64,000 nucleotides of DNA. Origin: Bradyrhizobiaceae bacterium (lineage in GTDB: Bacteria; Pseudomonadota; Alphaproteobacteria; Rhizobiales; Xanthobacteraceae). This document shows positions 36,333-45,006 of the stretch, piece after piece (position 1 is the stretch's first letter; every line of letters starts with the position of its first letter). Where the stretch lies: contig RXJC01000209.1 of NCBI GenBank assembly GCA_003963435.1, forward strand, positions 1 to 64,000. The letters are read 5' to 3'. Made by a program: the position numbers and the translations under genes. The notes under the pieces were generated by a model. That model saw only the letters and a program-made list of their open reading frames with translations, was not told the DNA's origin and did no database searches.

Positions 36333-37452
36333 GAAGTTCTCTCCCGTTGCCATTTTCGCCTTTCGTCGAGGTCCGCCTCAGTGTCTTGCCGCTCTCGCGC
36401 GAGAACAGGTGCAACTTCTCTTGAGACAAATTCACAAAAATTCGGTCGCCCGCCCTCAGCGCATCGTCCCGAGCAAATACCGCGCGGATTTTGTTGCCAT
36501 CGATCTTACCCAGCACATAGGTTTGCGCGCCGATTTGCTCGACCAAGCCGACTACCAGCTCAAAAGCCGTGGAGGTTTCCGCGCGCTCGATGTGCTCGGG
36601 CCTAATGCCAAGCGTGACATCCCTTTCCGCTTCGGAGAATGACTGGGCAGGCAAGTTGACGCTCAAACCGCCGGAGCGCATTACGAGCGCGCCCCCGTCG
36701 CGCATCAACCCGCCATCAATCAGGTTCATCTCTGGAGACCCGATGAAAGTCGCCACGAAGGCGTTCGCGGGCCGATCATAAAGGTCAAGCGGACTGCCCG
36801 CCTGTTGGATGAATCCGTCACGCATGATCACGATACGATCGCCGAGCGTCATGGCCTCGACCTGATCGTGGGTAACAAATATCATCGTCGCGCCCAATCG
36901 GGCGTGTAGCGTCGCAATCTCTTCTCGCGTCCGGACCCGCAGCTTCGCATCAAGGTTCGAGAGGGGTTCGTCGAGGAGGAATACGTCGGGATCTCTGACT
37001 AACGCGCGACCAAGCGCTACGCGCTGCATCTGACCACCCGACAATTGGCGTGGCTTGCGCTCCAGCAGGGCCTCCAATCCGAGACTTGATGCCGCGCTGC
37101 GCACCCGACGATCGATCTCCTGCTGTGGCGTCCTACGGACCCGAAGGCCGAAGGCCATGTTTTCGAAGACCGTCTTCTGTGGATAGAGAGCGTAGTTCTG
37201 AAAAACCATCGCAATGTTGCGATCTTTCGGCGGAAGCGCGGTGACGTCCCTTCCGTCGATCAGAATCTTGCCGAATGTGACGTCATCTAGACCGGCGAGC
37301 ATTCGCAACGTCGTGGACTTGCCGCAGCCGGACGGGCCGACGAACACGACCAGTTCGCCATCGGCAATATCCAACGAAAAGTCCTGAACGGCCCATGGCC
37401 CTCGATCTCCTCCAAAGGATTTCGCGACATTCTGGAGAGTTACTCGCGCCAT
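36292..37452 (-). CDS. Sugar-type ABC ATPase (UgpC/MalK family)
   Basis: 386 residues: Walker A GPSGCGKST, Q-loop FQNYALYPQ, signature LSGGQMQR, Walker B VFLLDEPLSNLDAKLR, H-loop VTHDQ, and a C-terminal TOBE/OB regulatory domain from about 240. The last 30 residues (Arg/Gly-rich) have no family counterpart and overlap the start of the binding-protein gene. First gene of the leftward importer operon; operator sites 5 and 6 lie upstream. Confidence 0.87.
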   Translation of the reverse strand: MARVTLQNVAKSFGGDRGPWAVQDFSLDIADGELVVFVGPSGCGKSTTLRMLAGLDDVTFGKILIDGRDVTALPPKDRNIAMVFQNYALYPQKTVFENMAFGLRVRRTPQQEIDRRVRSAASSLGLEALLERKPRQLSGGQMQRVALGRALVRDPDVFLLDEPLSNLDAKLRVRTREEIATLHARLGATMIFVTHDQVEAMTLGDRIVIMRDGFIQQAGSPLDLYDRPANAFVATFIGSPEMNLIDGGLMRDGGALVMRSGGLSVNLPAQSFSEAERDVTLGIRPEHIERAETSTAFELVVGLVEQIGAQTYVLGKIDGNKIRAVFARDDALRAGDRIFVNLSQEKLHLFSRESGKTLRRTSTKGENGNGRELHGQAQLRRAEFQG

Positions 37453-37492
37453 ACAGCCAGACCTTCACGTTCTTCCCGGTATTTTCATTAAT

Positions 37493-37510
37493 TGGTTAAA
37501 CCAATTTGGC
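37493..37510 (+). promoter_or_regulatory. Predicted GntR/FCD operator, site 5
   Basis: TGGT-TAA-ACCA-ATT-TGGC, 41 bp upstream of the ABC ATPase start, between divergent operons. Confidence 0.68.
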
Positions 37511-37550
37511 AGGACCGTATGTCGCGTGATGCGCGGTGTCAAGCAGCATT

Positions 37551-37568
37551 TGGTTTGACCAATCTGGT
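37551..37568 (+). promoter_or_regulatory. Predicted GntR/FCD operator, site 6
   Basis: TGGT-TTG-ACCA-ATC-TGGT, 72 bp upstream of the CoA-transferase start. Its left edge is 58 bp from that of site 5, so cooperative binding across the divergent promoter is possible. Confidence 0.68.
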
Positions 37569-37639
37569 CGCTCCACATATAGTTAGTGCGGCCTCGCACG
37601 GCGCGCGGCTATTTGACCCGCAGACTTCAAGGAAGCGTG

Positions 37640-38887
37640 ATGGCTGGACCGTTGGCAGGTTATCGAGTGCTGGATCTTTCGAGAATCCTCGCGGGGCCTT
37701 GGTTAGCGCAGTTGCTGTCTGATCTAGGAGCCGAGGTTTGGAAGATCGAACGCCCTGGCACCGGCGACGATACGCGGCAGTGGGGCCCGCCCTTTCTGCG
37801 GAAAGACGGTGGAATTGATACGACCGAAAGCGCGTATTTCCTGAGCGCCAATCGCGGCAAGCATTCGATATGCGTCGATATATCGACTGACGAGGGTAGC
37901 GCCATTGTGCGCGCACTTGCCCAGCAAGCCGATCTCGTGATCGAGAACTACAAGGTCGGCGACATGGCGCGTTACGGCCTCGACTACGAGGCGCTTAAAA
38001 GGGTCAAGCCTGACATCATTTACTGTTCCATCACCGGCTATGGCCAGACCGGCCCGATGAAGGACGTCGCAGGATACGATATGGCCATTCAGGCCATCGG
38101 CGGCCTGATGAGCATTACCGGAGAGAGTGATGACAAGCCAGGCGGGGGTCCGCAGAAGGTCGGGGTTCCGATCGTCGATATTCTCACTGGCATGTATAGC
38201 GCCGCCGGCGTCATCTCCGCATTACTGCATCGCGAACGCACCGGAGAAGGACAGCATATCGACATGGCACTGCTGGACGTCCAGGTCGCGGTTCTCGCCA
38301 ACCAAAATTTGAATTTCCTCACGACCGGCACGCCGCCGAAACGGTTCGGCAACGCGCATCCAAACATCGTTCCATATCAGGTCTTCAGAACCAGCGACGG
38401 TTCCTTCGTGCTCGCCGTTGGTAATGATCAGCAATTCCGGAAGTTCTGTGCAGCTACTGGTTTAAGCGGCCTGGCAACCGATAGCCGTTTCGTCACTAAC
38501 ACCGACCGGCTTAAGAATCGTGATCAACTCATCCCCCTACTCGATGCGCATCTGATACAGCAGACGACCCAGCATTGGATTTCCATTCTGGAGCCCGTGG
38601 GCGTGCCTTGCGCACCGATCAACCGGCTGGATCAGGTGTTCGCTCACCCTCAGGTTATCCATCGGGAGATGCAGGTCAATCTTCCTCATTCTTCCGGAAC
38701 AACAGCCCCTCTCGTCGCCAATCCGATAAAGTTTTCCGGAACGAAGATCGAATATGCCAAAGGACCGCCGCGGCGAGGCGAGGATACTGCAAACATCCTC
38801 AAGTCGATACTGAAGTACGACTCGGCGGCCATCCAAGATCTAAGTGAGCGACGGATCATCGATATCGGACGTCCCGAAGTCGGCTAG
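37640..38887 (+). CDS. Class III (CaiB/BaiF family) CoA-transferase
   Basis: 415 residues from ATG 37640, with AAGGAAG upstream; the frame extends to 37586 without support. It starts with GYRVLDLSRILAGPWLAQLLSDLGAEVWKIE and has catalytic Asp147 in AGYDMAIQA. These enzymes move CoA between carboxylic acids, forming an aspartyl-CoA thioester. It would activate a pathway acid at the cost of a CoA donor such as succinyl-CoA. Divergent from the sugar-type importer. Confidence 0.9.
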   Translation: MAGPLAGYRVLDLSRILAGPWLAQLLSDLGAEVWKIERPGTGDDTRQWGPPFLRKDGGIDTTESAYFLSANRGKHSICVDISTDEGSAIVRALAQQADLVIENYKVGDMARYGLDYEALKRVKPDIIYCSITGYGQTGPMKDVAGYDMAIQAIGGLMSITGESDDKPGGGPQKVGVPIVDILTGMYSAAGVISALLHRERTGEGQHIDMALLDVQVAVLANQNLNFLTTGTPPKRFGNAHPNIVPYQVFRTSDGSFVLAVGNDQQFRKFCAATGLSGLATDSRFVTNTDRLKNRDQLIPLLDAHLIQQTTQHWISILEPVGVPCAPINRLDQVFAHPQVIHREMQVNLPHSSGTTAPLVANPIKFSGTKIEYAKGPPRRGEDTANILKSILKYDSAAIQDLSERRIIDIGRPEVG

Positions 38888-39024
38888 GGGCCAAGAGCCC
38901 ATATCACTCGTCGAATCGTCTCTTGGTCCGGCTGGATGGCAGGTTTGGCAGGAGCGAGCAGCAAAACGGCGAGCCCTGCGCCGAGGAGCAGGAACGCGGC
39001 CACGATCCTCCGGTATTGAAACAT
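38884..39024 (-). CDS. Possible 46-residue single-span membrane peptide
   Basis: On the minus strand an ATG at 39024 opens 46 codons ending at 38884, overlapping the CoA-transferase stop. The peptide has an N-terminal basic patch, one hydrophobic span (IVAAFLLLGAGLAVLLLAP) and a polar tail. GGAGAG lies about ten bases upstream, and operator site 7 lies 50 bp upstream. There is no homology evidence, so it could be chance. Confidence 0.3.
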   Translation of the reverse strand: MFQYRRIVAAFLLLGAGLAVLLLAPAKPAIQPDQETIRRVIWALGP

Positions 39025-39074
39025 GAGACGAGCTCTCCGTTGACTACCAGGCCTTCGTCGCTATAATTGGATCG

Positions 39075-39092
39075 ACCTGATTGGTAGGACCA
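39075..39092 (-). promoter_or_regulatory. Predicted GntR/FCD operator, site 7
   Basis: Read on the minus strand: TGGT-CCT-ACCA-ATC-AGGT; the core is a 15-bp dyad ATTGGT-AGG-ACCAAT on the plus strand (39080-39094 region). It lies about 100 bp upstream of the GMC oxidoreductase gene. Confidence 0.66.
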
Positions 39093-39195
39093 ATTATAGT
39101 TTGGCGATGGCTTTTGCAAGTCGGGAAGGCCTGACCTTGGCGAAACTGGTCGCAAAAACGAACCGATCGTCGGCTTTTGAAATAGGGGACGGAGG

Positions 39196-40788
39196 ATGAA
39201 GCTCTCGAAATACGATTATATCGTTGTCGGCGCAGGATCGGCAGGATGCGTGCTCGCCGCTCGATTGAGCGAAGATCCCAACGTCAAGGTGTTGCTGCTC
39301 GAGGCCGGACGTCCCTCTTCTTCAATCTTCGTTCACATGCCGGCGGGCATTCGCGTGCTCTACACGAGTCCGAAGCATAACTGGCAATTTTGGACCGAAC
39401 CGCAGACCGAACTCAACAATCGCAAGATCTATATTCCCCGTGGCAAGGTGGTGGGAGGGTCGTCCGCCATCAACTCCATGATTGCGATCCGGGGAAATCC
39501 TCAGGATTACGACTCATGGGAAGCGCAAGGCTGTCGTGGGTGGGGGTACGAAAACCTCCGCCCCTACCTTAGAAAAATCGAGGACGCCGCCCAGGTAACG
39601 TCCCAGCCCGATCAGGACCGAGGTTATTCGGGTCCGATCCGACTTTCTTATGGCGTGTTGCAGCATCCAATCTCGAAGGCATTTATTGAGAGCGCCAAGT
39701 CGGCAGGCCTCCCCGAGAACAACGGCTTCAATGGTCCGTCTCAGATGGGCGCAGGCTTCTACGAACTTACGATTTCAGACGGCAAGCGTTCAGGTGCTTT
39801 CAAGTTTCTCGACCAGGGGAAAGGACGAAGCAATCTGACCATCATGGCCAACACTCAGGTTCGGCGCCTCGCGGTCGAAGGCACGCGCGTTCGGGGTGTT
39901 GTCATTGACCACAACGGGCGTGAGGTCACCGTTTCGGCCGAACGAGAAGTCTTGCTGACTTCCGGGGCCATTGGTTCGCCGCAATTACTGATGCTGTCAG
40001 GAATTGGACCGGCCGATCACCTCCGTTCACTCGGCATCAAGCCGGTGCTCGATTCCGCCGGCGTTGGAAGCAATCTGCAAGATCATTTGGATTGCGCAAT
40101 TCGATTGGAGGCGTCGCAGCCGATCACACTGACGCCGTACATCGGATTGTTCAGAGGTGCCTTGGCCGGCGCACAATATATGCTCCGAGGCACGGGGCCC
40201 GGCACCTCACAGGGGGTCGAAGCCGGAGCCTTCTGGGGGCCCGATAAAACCTCATCGTGGCCTGAGTGGCAGGCTCATCTCATCGTCGCGCTGCGAAACC
40301 CGCCGCAGGGCGAGCGCGTCCCGCACGGCTTTGCCATTCGCGTATGCCAGCTTCGTCCGAAGAGTCGTGGAACGCTGCGCCTGCGGTCGGCCGATCCCTT
40401 CGTCGCGCCGGCGATCGACCCCCGCTTTCTATCCGATGAAAGTGATTTCGTCAGCATGCAAGAAGGCGTTCGGCAGATGTGCGAGATCATCGATCAGCCG
40501 GCGCTCCGAAAACACATTAAGCGCAAACTCGATATCGATCCGTTTACCAGCACGGAATCCCGCAAAAAGTGGATACGAGCCCGCGCAGAAACGATCTACC
40601 ACCCGGTCGGAACATGTCGCATGGGTGAGGATCGCGACGCCGTGGTCGATAGCAAGCTTCGGGTTCGGGGCATCGACAATCTACGCGTTATCGACGGTTC
40701 ACTTATGCCGACCGTGATCAGCGGAAACACCAATCTGCCGATCATGGCTATGGCGGAGAAAGCTGCAGAGTTGATTGCCGGGAAGTGA
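39196..40788 (+). CDS. GMC-family FAD alcohol oxidoreductase
   Basis: 530 residues. ADP-binding motif VVGAGSAGCVLAARLSEDP near residue 12, GMC signature 1 around GKVVGGSSAINSMIAIRG, signature 2 GAIGSPQLLMLSGIGP, and the active-site histidine region YHPVGTCRMG near the C-terminus. The family oxidises primary alcohols such as choline, aromatic alcohols or polyethylene glycol. It stands alone behind operator site 7 and would make the aldehyde for the dehydrogenase at 27429 if both act in one route. Confidence 0.9.
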   Translation: MKLSKYDYIVVGAGSAGCVLAARLSEDPNVKVLLLEAGRPSSSIFVHMPAGIRVLYTSPKHNWQFWTEPQTELNNRKIYIPRGKVVGGSSAINSMIAIRGNPQDYDSWEAQGCRGWGYENLRPYLRKIEDAAQVTSQPDQDRGYSGPIRLSYGVLQHPISKAFIESAKSAGLPENNGFNGPSQMGAGFYELTISDGKRSGAFKFLDQGKGRSNLTIMANTQVRRLAVEGTRVRGVVIDHNGREVTVSAEREVLLTSGAIGSPQLLMLSGIGPADHLRSLGIKPVLDSAGVGSNLQDHLDCAIRLEASQPITLTPYIGLFRGALAGAQYMLRGTGPGTSQGVEAGAFWGPDKTSSWPEWQAHLIVALRNPPQGERVPHGFAIRVCQLRPKSRGTLRLRSADPFVAPAIDPRFLSDESDFVSMQEGVRQMCEIIDQPALRKHIKRKLDIDPFTSTESRKKWIRARAETIYHPVGTCRMGEDRDAVVDSKLRVRGIDNLRVIDGSLMPTVISGNTNLPIMAMAEKAAELIAGK

Positions 40789-40946
40789 CCCAATGTTCTC
40801 TCCCTCAATGGCAGGAACAATCTGAAACCCTGCCTTTCATCGCACAGGCCATCGCTTGATTTCCCGTGGTCCCGCTCGTTGTCGGCGGTCTGACGCGAAG
40901 GTGTCAGTAAATGGCAGCAAGCGCCTGAGGGCGTCCTCCCTAGACT

Positions 40947-40985
40947 GCCCGGGGTCCGATGACGGGTCCCGGGCTTCTTTTATGG
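40947..40985 (+). terminator. Rho-independent terminator
   Basis: An 11-bp stem with two G-U pairs, GCCCGGGGTCC against GGGTCCCGGGC, loop GATGAC, followed by TTCTTTTAT. It lies about 160 bp after the GMC gene and closes the catabolic island. Nothing else was recognised in 40789-41118. Confidence 0.7.
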
Positions 40986-41118
40986 ATTTGAGTACCCTTT
41001 TGGACATCACCCGCAATCGTCAACGATGTCCGTGCTGCTCTGACCGTTCGATAAGGAAGGTTTAACCGGGACAGCCGTGCCGGAGATCAAGTACCGACGC
41101 CACCTAACCTAGCTCGAC

Positions 41119-41847
41119 ATGCATCGCATATTTCAAGACTTCATTGATCATCTTTCGAGCGCTGAAGATCAAGCAGAGCTTTCGGGAGCCATGGCCGTCA
41201 CAGCCGCGGCTCTCGACCTGTCTTGCTTTGCGTACCTCGCGCTACCGCAAAAGCTCGATGGGACACCCCGTCTTATGTCGACATACCCAAAGGAGTGGAC
41301 TTCACACTACCTAAGGAGCCACTACGAACGGATCGATCCGGTTATCATGCAGGCGCTACGGGACACCGAGCCGTTTCGCTGGGGAATCGGATCGACCGAA
41401 CGATATCTTTCGCCGGCACAGAAGCGGTTGCTGGACGAAGCCTCCCAATATGGCATTCGGCTAGGATTCACCGTTCCTATCCATGACGGACACGGCCCCG
41501 TTGCCGCCGTCACCTTTGCCGGCAACCAACGGGAAGCTCAATTCGAACGCTTCGTCACGTCGAACCCTCGAATGCTTCAGTTGATGGCGATGTTCTTCCA
41601 CTCACACGTTCGCCGCAAACTCGCGAGCGATCTTCGTGTTGATGGAGCAGCTTTGTCCGCCCGCGAGTTCGAATGTCTGGAGTGGGCCGCCCGCGGCAAG
41701 AGCGCTTGGGACATCGGACGCATTCTGGGAATATCGCATCACACTGCTATCTCTTACCTGAACAACGCGAAAGCAAAATTGGGAGTGCGAACCGTTGTTC
41801 AAGCGGCACTACGCGTGGCCGCTGCCAAACGAGAACAGCAAAACTAA
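41119..41847 (+). CDS. LuxR-family quorum-sensing regulator (TraR-like)
   Basis: 242 residues. The N-terminal autoinducer-binding domain keeps the AHL-contact residues Trp60, Tyr64, Asp73, Pro74 and Trp88 (KEWTSHYLRSHYERIDP). The C-terminal LuxR helix-turn-helix starts at LSAREFECLEWAARGKSAWDIGRILGIS. It should bind the signal made by the LuxI protein encoded next and activate transfer genes; the palindrome at 63656 upstream of fseA is the best target site seen. Confidence 0.9.
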   Translation: MHRIFQDFIDHLSSAEDQAELSGAMAVTAAALDLSCFAYLALPQKLDGTPRLMSTYPKEWTSHYLRSHYERIDPVIMQALRDTEPFRWGIGSTERYLSPAQKRLLDEASQYGIRLGFTVPIHDGHGPVAAVTFAGNQREAQFERFVTSNPRMLQLMAMFFHSHVRRKLASDLRVDGAALSAREFECLEWAARGKSAWDIGRILGISHHTAISYLNNAKAKLGVRTVVQAALRVAAAKREQQN

Positions 41848-41928
41848 GGCGAACTCCTCCCACAACTAGGGGTGATGCTTCTTAGCGTAACTTCGCCTCA
41901 AAGAATCATGGCAACCTTGGAGGATGTC

Positions 41929-42558
41929 ATGATTCAGCTCATCACGGAGCCTTGGTACGGCGAATTCTCCCATACGCTCTTTGCAATACACCAACTACGA
42001 CATCGCGTCTTCAAGGTCCGGATGGACTGGGACGTTCAAATTAGCGGCGACATGGAAGTTGACAAGTTCGACTCGTTGCATCCGGCATACCTCGCCCAAC
42101 TCTCGGACGACGGCCGGGTACAAGGCTGCGTCCGCCTGCTTCCAACCAAGGGACCGACGATGCTCCGCGACACATTTCCCGCGCTTCTGAATGGTCAGCC
42201 GATGCCCATGAGTCCGCAGATATGGGAAAGCAGCCGCTTTGCGATCGACGCTAGACTCGACACACCAAAAGGAGAACACGGAATAGCTTGTGCCACCTAC
42301 GAGTTGTTTGCTGGCATGGTGGAATTTGGGCTTTCGCGGCATCTGAGCGATATTGTTACCGTTACCGACGCCCGAATGGAAAGGATCCTGCGGCGCGCTG
42401 GGTGGCCGCTACGTCGAATCGGCGCTCCCTCTAAGATTGGGAACACTCTCGCCGTCGCTGGATATCTGGATATCTCCAGTGCGGCGCTCGCGAAACTCCG
42501 TGGGGCAGGCGGACTTTCCGGGCCAGTGCTCTGGGCGCCTGTATTGCGCGTCGCCTAG
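41929..42558 (+). CDS. LuxI-family N-acyl-homoserine lactone synthase (TraI-like)
   Basis: 209 residues from ATG 41929, which has GGAGG five bases before it; the frame extends to 41872. The invariant LuxI residues are present: Arg26, Phe28, Trp34, Asp45, Asp48, Arg69, Phe83, Glu100 and Arg103. The segments GCVRLLPTKGPTMLRDTFPALL and MERILRRAGWPLRRIG resemble TraI of rhizobial plasmids. It makes an acyl-homoserine lactone from S-adenosylmethionine and an acyl donor. The gene is 81 bp downstream of luxR. Confidence 0.92.
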   Translation: MIQLITEPWYGEFSHTLFAIHQLRHRVFKVRMDWDVQISGDMEVDKFDSLHPAYLAQLSDDGRVQGCVRLLPTKGPTMLRDTFPALLNGQPMPMSPQIWESSRFAIDARLDTPKGEHGIACATYELFAGMVEFGLSRHLSDIVTVTDARMERILRRAGWPLRRIGAPSKIGNTLAVAGYLDISSAALAKLRGAGGLSGPVLWAPVLRVA

Positions 42559-42614
42559 AACGGTCGCACAGCGGACCCCTGGGACGCAGTTTCGCCTACT
42601 GACGGGCTACAGGC

Positions 42615-43574
42615 ATGATGGAAATCAACAACATTGACAACCAGCAGCGCACGACCGGAATGCCCGTCATCGGCCTGCGCCTGCTTCGGTTTGCAGTCGT
42701 TGCCAACGACTGTGGAAGTCTTCGGCAAGCCGCTGAATTACTTTCCATTCCACATTCTGTCGTGAGCCGCTCCATTGGCCAACTCGAGCGCCTAGTCGGG
42801 ACCAGCTTGTTTGAGCGGTCGACCGCGGGAGTCCAGCCAACACTTGCTGGTAAAGTAGTCGTGCGGATCGCAAGAATGGTGCTGGAGCAGGTTGATACAC
42901 TCGTTGCAACCGGCAGATCAATTGGTCGTGGCGAAACTGGCCACCTTTCGGTCGGCTTCTGCACGTCGATTTCAGCAGGCAATCTGCGGACTACCCTCCT
43001 CGACTTTAGAACGAGATTTCCTCGGATCGAACTCGCTATAGCCGAACGGCCGCGCACTTTGCTTATGAACGCGCTCCGGAGCGGAACACTCGACGTTCTC
43101 ATCGTTACGAGCGACACGCCATCATCGGACAACAAGACGCTCAGGGTCTGGAGCGAACGCGTCCTCGTTGCATTGCCTGAGGATCACCCTTTGGCGGCGC
43201 GCGACGCGGTTTATTGGACCGATCTTCGCGACGAAACCGTACTACTAAGCCATCACGATTCCAGCCGCGAGTTTGAAGATCTCATCATATCGAAATTTGT
43301 ATCTACGGACGATCGGCCCAAGATCGACCGACACGACGTCAGCCGAAGCATGATCAAGGGTCTCGTCAGTATGAAACTAGGCATTAGCCTCGTCATGGAG
43401 TCCGATATGGGCGCGAGTTTCGCCGGACTGAAATATCGCGAACTACGGGACGGGACAGGATCAAGCCATATCGGCTTTTCTGCACACTGGTGCGCTGACA
43501 ACGAGAATCCAGCCCTCAACCGCTTTCTCGAAATGCTGGCGGAGCGCTATTCCTCCCCATCTCTCGGCGATTGA
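42615..43574 (+). CDS. LysR-family transcriptional regulator
   Basis: 319 residues: winged helix at about 15-75 (LRLLRFAVVANDCGSLRQAAELLSIPHSVVSRSIGQLE) and a substrate-binding domain from about 105. It starts 56 bp after luxI in the same direction and may be cotranscribed with it. The 3' end overlaps the convergent DUF2274 gene by 28 bp. The effector is unknown; it may link element transfer to a metabolite. Confidence 0.88.
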   Translation: MMEINNIDNQQRTTGMPVIGLRLLRFAVVANDCGSLRQAAELLSIPHSVVSRSIGQLERLVGTSLFERSTAGVQPTLAGKVVVRIARMVLEQVDTLVATGRSIGRGETGHLSVGFCTSISAGNLRTTLLDFRTRFPRIELAIAERPRTLLMNALRSGTLDVLIVTSDTPSSDNKTLRVWSERVLVALPEDHPLAARDAVYWTDLRDETVLLSHHDSSREFEDLIISKFVSTDDRPKIDRHDVSRSMIKGLVSMKLGISLVMESDMGASFAGLKYRELRDGTGSSHIGFSAHWCADNENPALNRFLEMLAERYSSPSLGD

Positions 43575-43798
43575 CACGCGCGTCGTAGACGGGCGAATCC
43601 TCGGTCAGCCGCCATGAACCGCGCCAGCATCGGCGCGATCAATTTTGTTGGATCGGCGCGCTGACCCGTTTCACGCGCGATTGCCTCCGCGTACGCAGCA
43701 AGGTCCCGGTGGACGGATGCAGGCAACTCCGCGGTCACCTTCACCGGCTTGTCGTCTGGGACGGCGGCGATCTTCAGCTTCGTCATTGAGGTTGTCAT
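43547..43798 (-). CDS. DUF2274 protein, last gene of the trb operon
   Basis: 83 residues: KLKIAAVPDDKPVKVTAELPASVHRDLAAYAEAIARETGQ, then DPTKLIAPMLARFMAADRGF. The pattern of a beta strand followed by two helices suggests a ribbon-helix-helix-like DNA-binding protein. It follows trbI with a four-base overlap, its usual place in Rhizobiales and related trb operons. Two truncated copies of its 3' half lie at 9889-9945 and 10160-10207. Confidence 0.85.
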   Translation of the reverse strand: MTTSMTKLKIAAVPDDKPVKVTAELPASVHRDLAAYAEAIARETGQRADPTKLIAPMLARFMAADRGFARLRRACQSPRDGEE

Positions 43799-45006
43799 CC
43801 TGTGTAAGGCTCGAGGCGGAGATCCCGGTTGACGATGACACGAACCGGAAAACCCGGGCGGATCGTCAGGGTCGGCTGGATGTTGAGACTGCGCCGAACC
43901 ACCTGTTGTCCGGTTTGATTCAGTGAGTCCGAGGCGCCGTGTCGCAAGGCCTGGATAATTGCGCTGTCGTTGCTGTTGGTGTCCGAGCCGGCACCCAGTT
44001 CGGTCCCGACCGCCAGAAACGTCGATAGGGCCGCAGCCTTGAACAGCTCACCCCAGTGATTGTCGACCTGGTCTTCGAGGCCTGCATACCCGGCAGCGTC
44101 AACGCCAGGCTGCCGCTCGAGAACGATAGAACGTCCGTTCGGCATGATCAGCCGGGTCCAGACGAGCAGGACGCGGGACTGGCCGAAAGTGACCTGGCTA
44201 TCGTAGATGCCGATCAGACGCGCTCCCTGAGGCACAAGCAGAAAGCGGCCGGTCGGGGTATCAAAAACATTTTCGGTTACCTGCGCTGTAACCTGGCCCG
44301 GAAGGTCTGATCGGATCCCGGTGATCAGGGCACCCGGAATGACCGTCCCAGCCTGCACGACATACGGTGAGGCCGGCCTGGTGATGCGGTCAGGGCTTAC
44401 CGTGCGACGGTCCACAGAGGCGTTGACGAAGGCAAGCTTCCGGTCCTGACCGTTTTGCACAGATCCATCGTCGCCGGTGCTCGTTGCGTTCGGTGGCACG
44501 ACCCGCTCGCTTCCAACAGCCGCAGTCGCGGACGGACGCACTTCTCGTCCATTGGTCGAAGCGAACAGATGACTGATGCGGGCTGCTTCGGTCTCCTGAT
44601 CCCGGCGCTGCTGGTCCGGATCAGCGCCGCTCGTCGGCGACTGGCCTTGAGCGGCAAGGATCGGTCGACCGAGGTCACCGGGGAGCGGCGGACCAAGCTG
44701 CGGGATTGGCTGGCGCGGAACGCCAGCATAGTCCTTCGGCAGGGTCGTAATGCCGTCGGCAACATTGTGATGGTCGGTGCTGTAAAGCTCATCGGCCGCC
44801 TGATTTCGAGCACGATTGCTCTGAAGTGACCACAACACTGCTCCGCCGATAACAAGCAGGGCAACCGCGCTCCCGCCAGCCAAGACCTTCCGCGACAACC
44901 GCGTCACGCGCGGATGCTCCGCTCTCAAGCGGAAACTTTCGGACTGCTCCGCTTGTGTCTCCGGCGGAACTGCTTGCTCGTGATCGTTTTCATTCCGGGT
45001 GTTCAT
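43795..45006 (-). CDS. trbI: Conjugal transfer protein TrbI (VirB10-like)
   Basis: 403 residues: short cytoplasmic N-terminus, one membrane helix (VLAGGSAVALLVIGGAVLWSL, about 41-61), a Pro-rich linker and a C-terminal VirB10 beta-barrel domain (VQAGTVIPGALITGIRSDLPGQVTAQV; FLLVPQGARLIGIYDSQV). It spans inner and outer membranes as the energy-sensing scaffold of the mating-pair channel. Overlaps trbG by four bases. Confidence 0.92.
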   Translation of the reverse strand: MNTRNENDHEQAVPPETQAEQSESFRLRAEHPRVTRLSRKVLAGGSAVALLVIGGAVLWSLQSNRARNQAADELYSTDHHNVADGITTLPKDYAGVPRQPIPQLGPPLPGDLGRPILAAQGQSPTSGADPDQQRRDQETEAARISHLFASTNGREVRPSATAAVGSERVVPPNATSTGDDGSVQNGQDRKLAFVNASVDRRTVSPDRITRPASPYVVQAGTVIPGALITGIRSDLPGQVTAQVTENVFDTPTGRFLLVPQGARLIGIYDSQVTFGQSRVLLVWTRLIMPNGRSIVLERQPGVDAAGYAGLEDQVDNHWGELFKAAALSTFLAVGTELGAGSDTNSNDSAIIQALRHGASDSLNQTGQQVVRRSLNIQPTLTIRPGFPVRVIVNRDLRLEPYTG

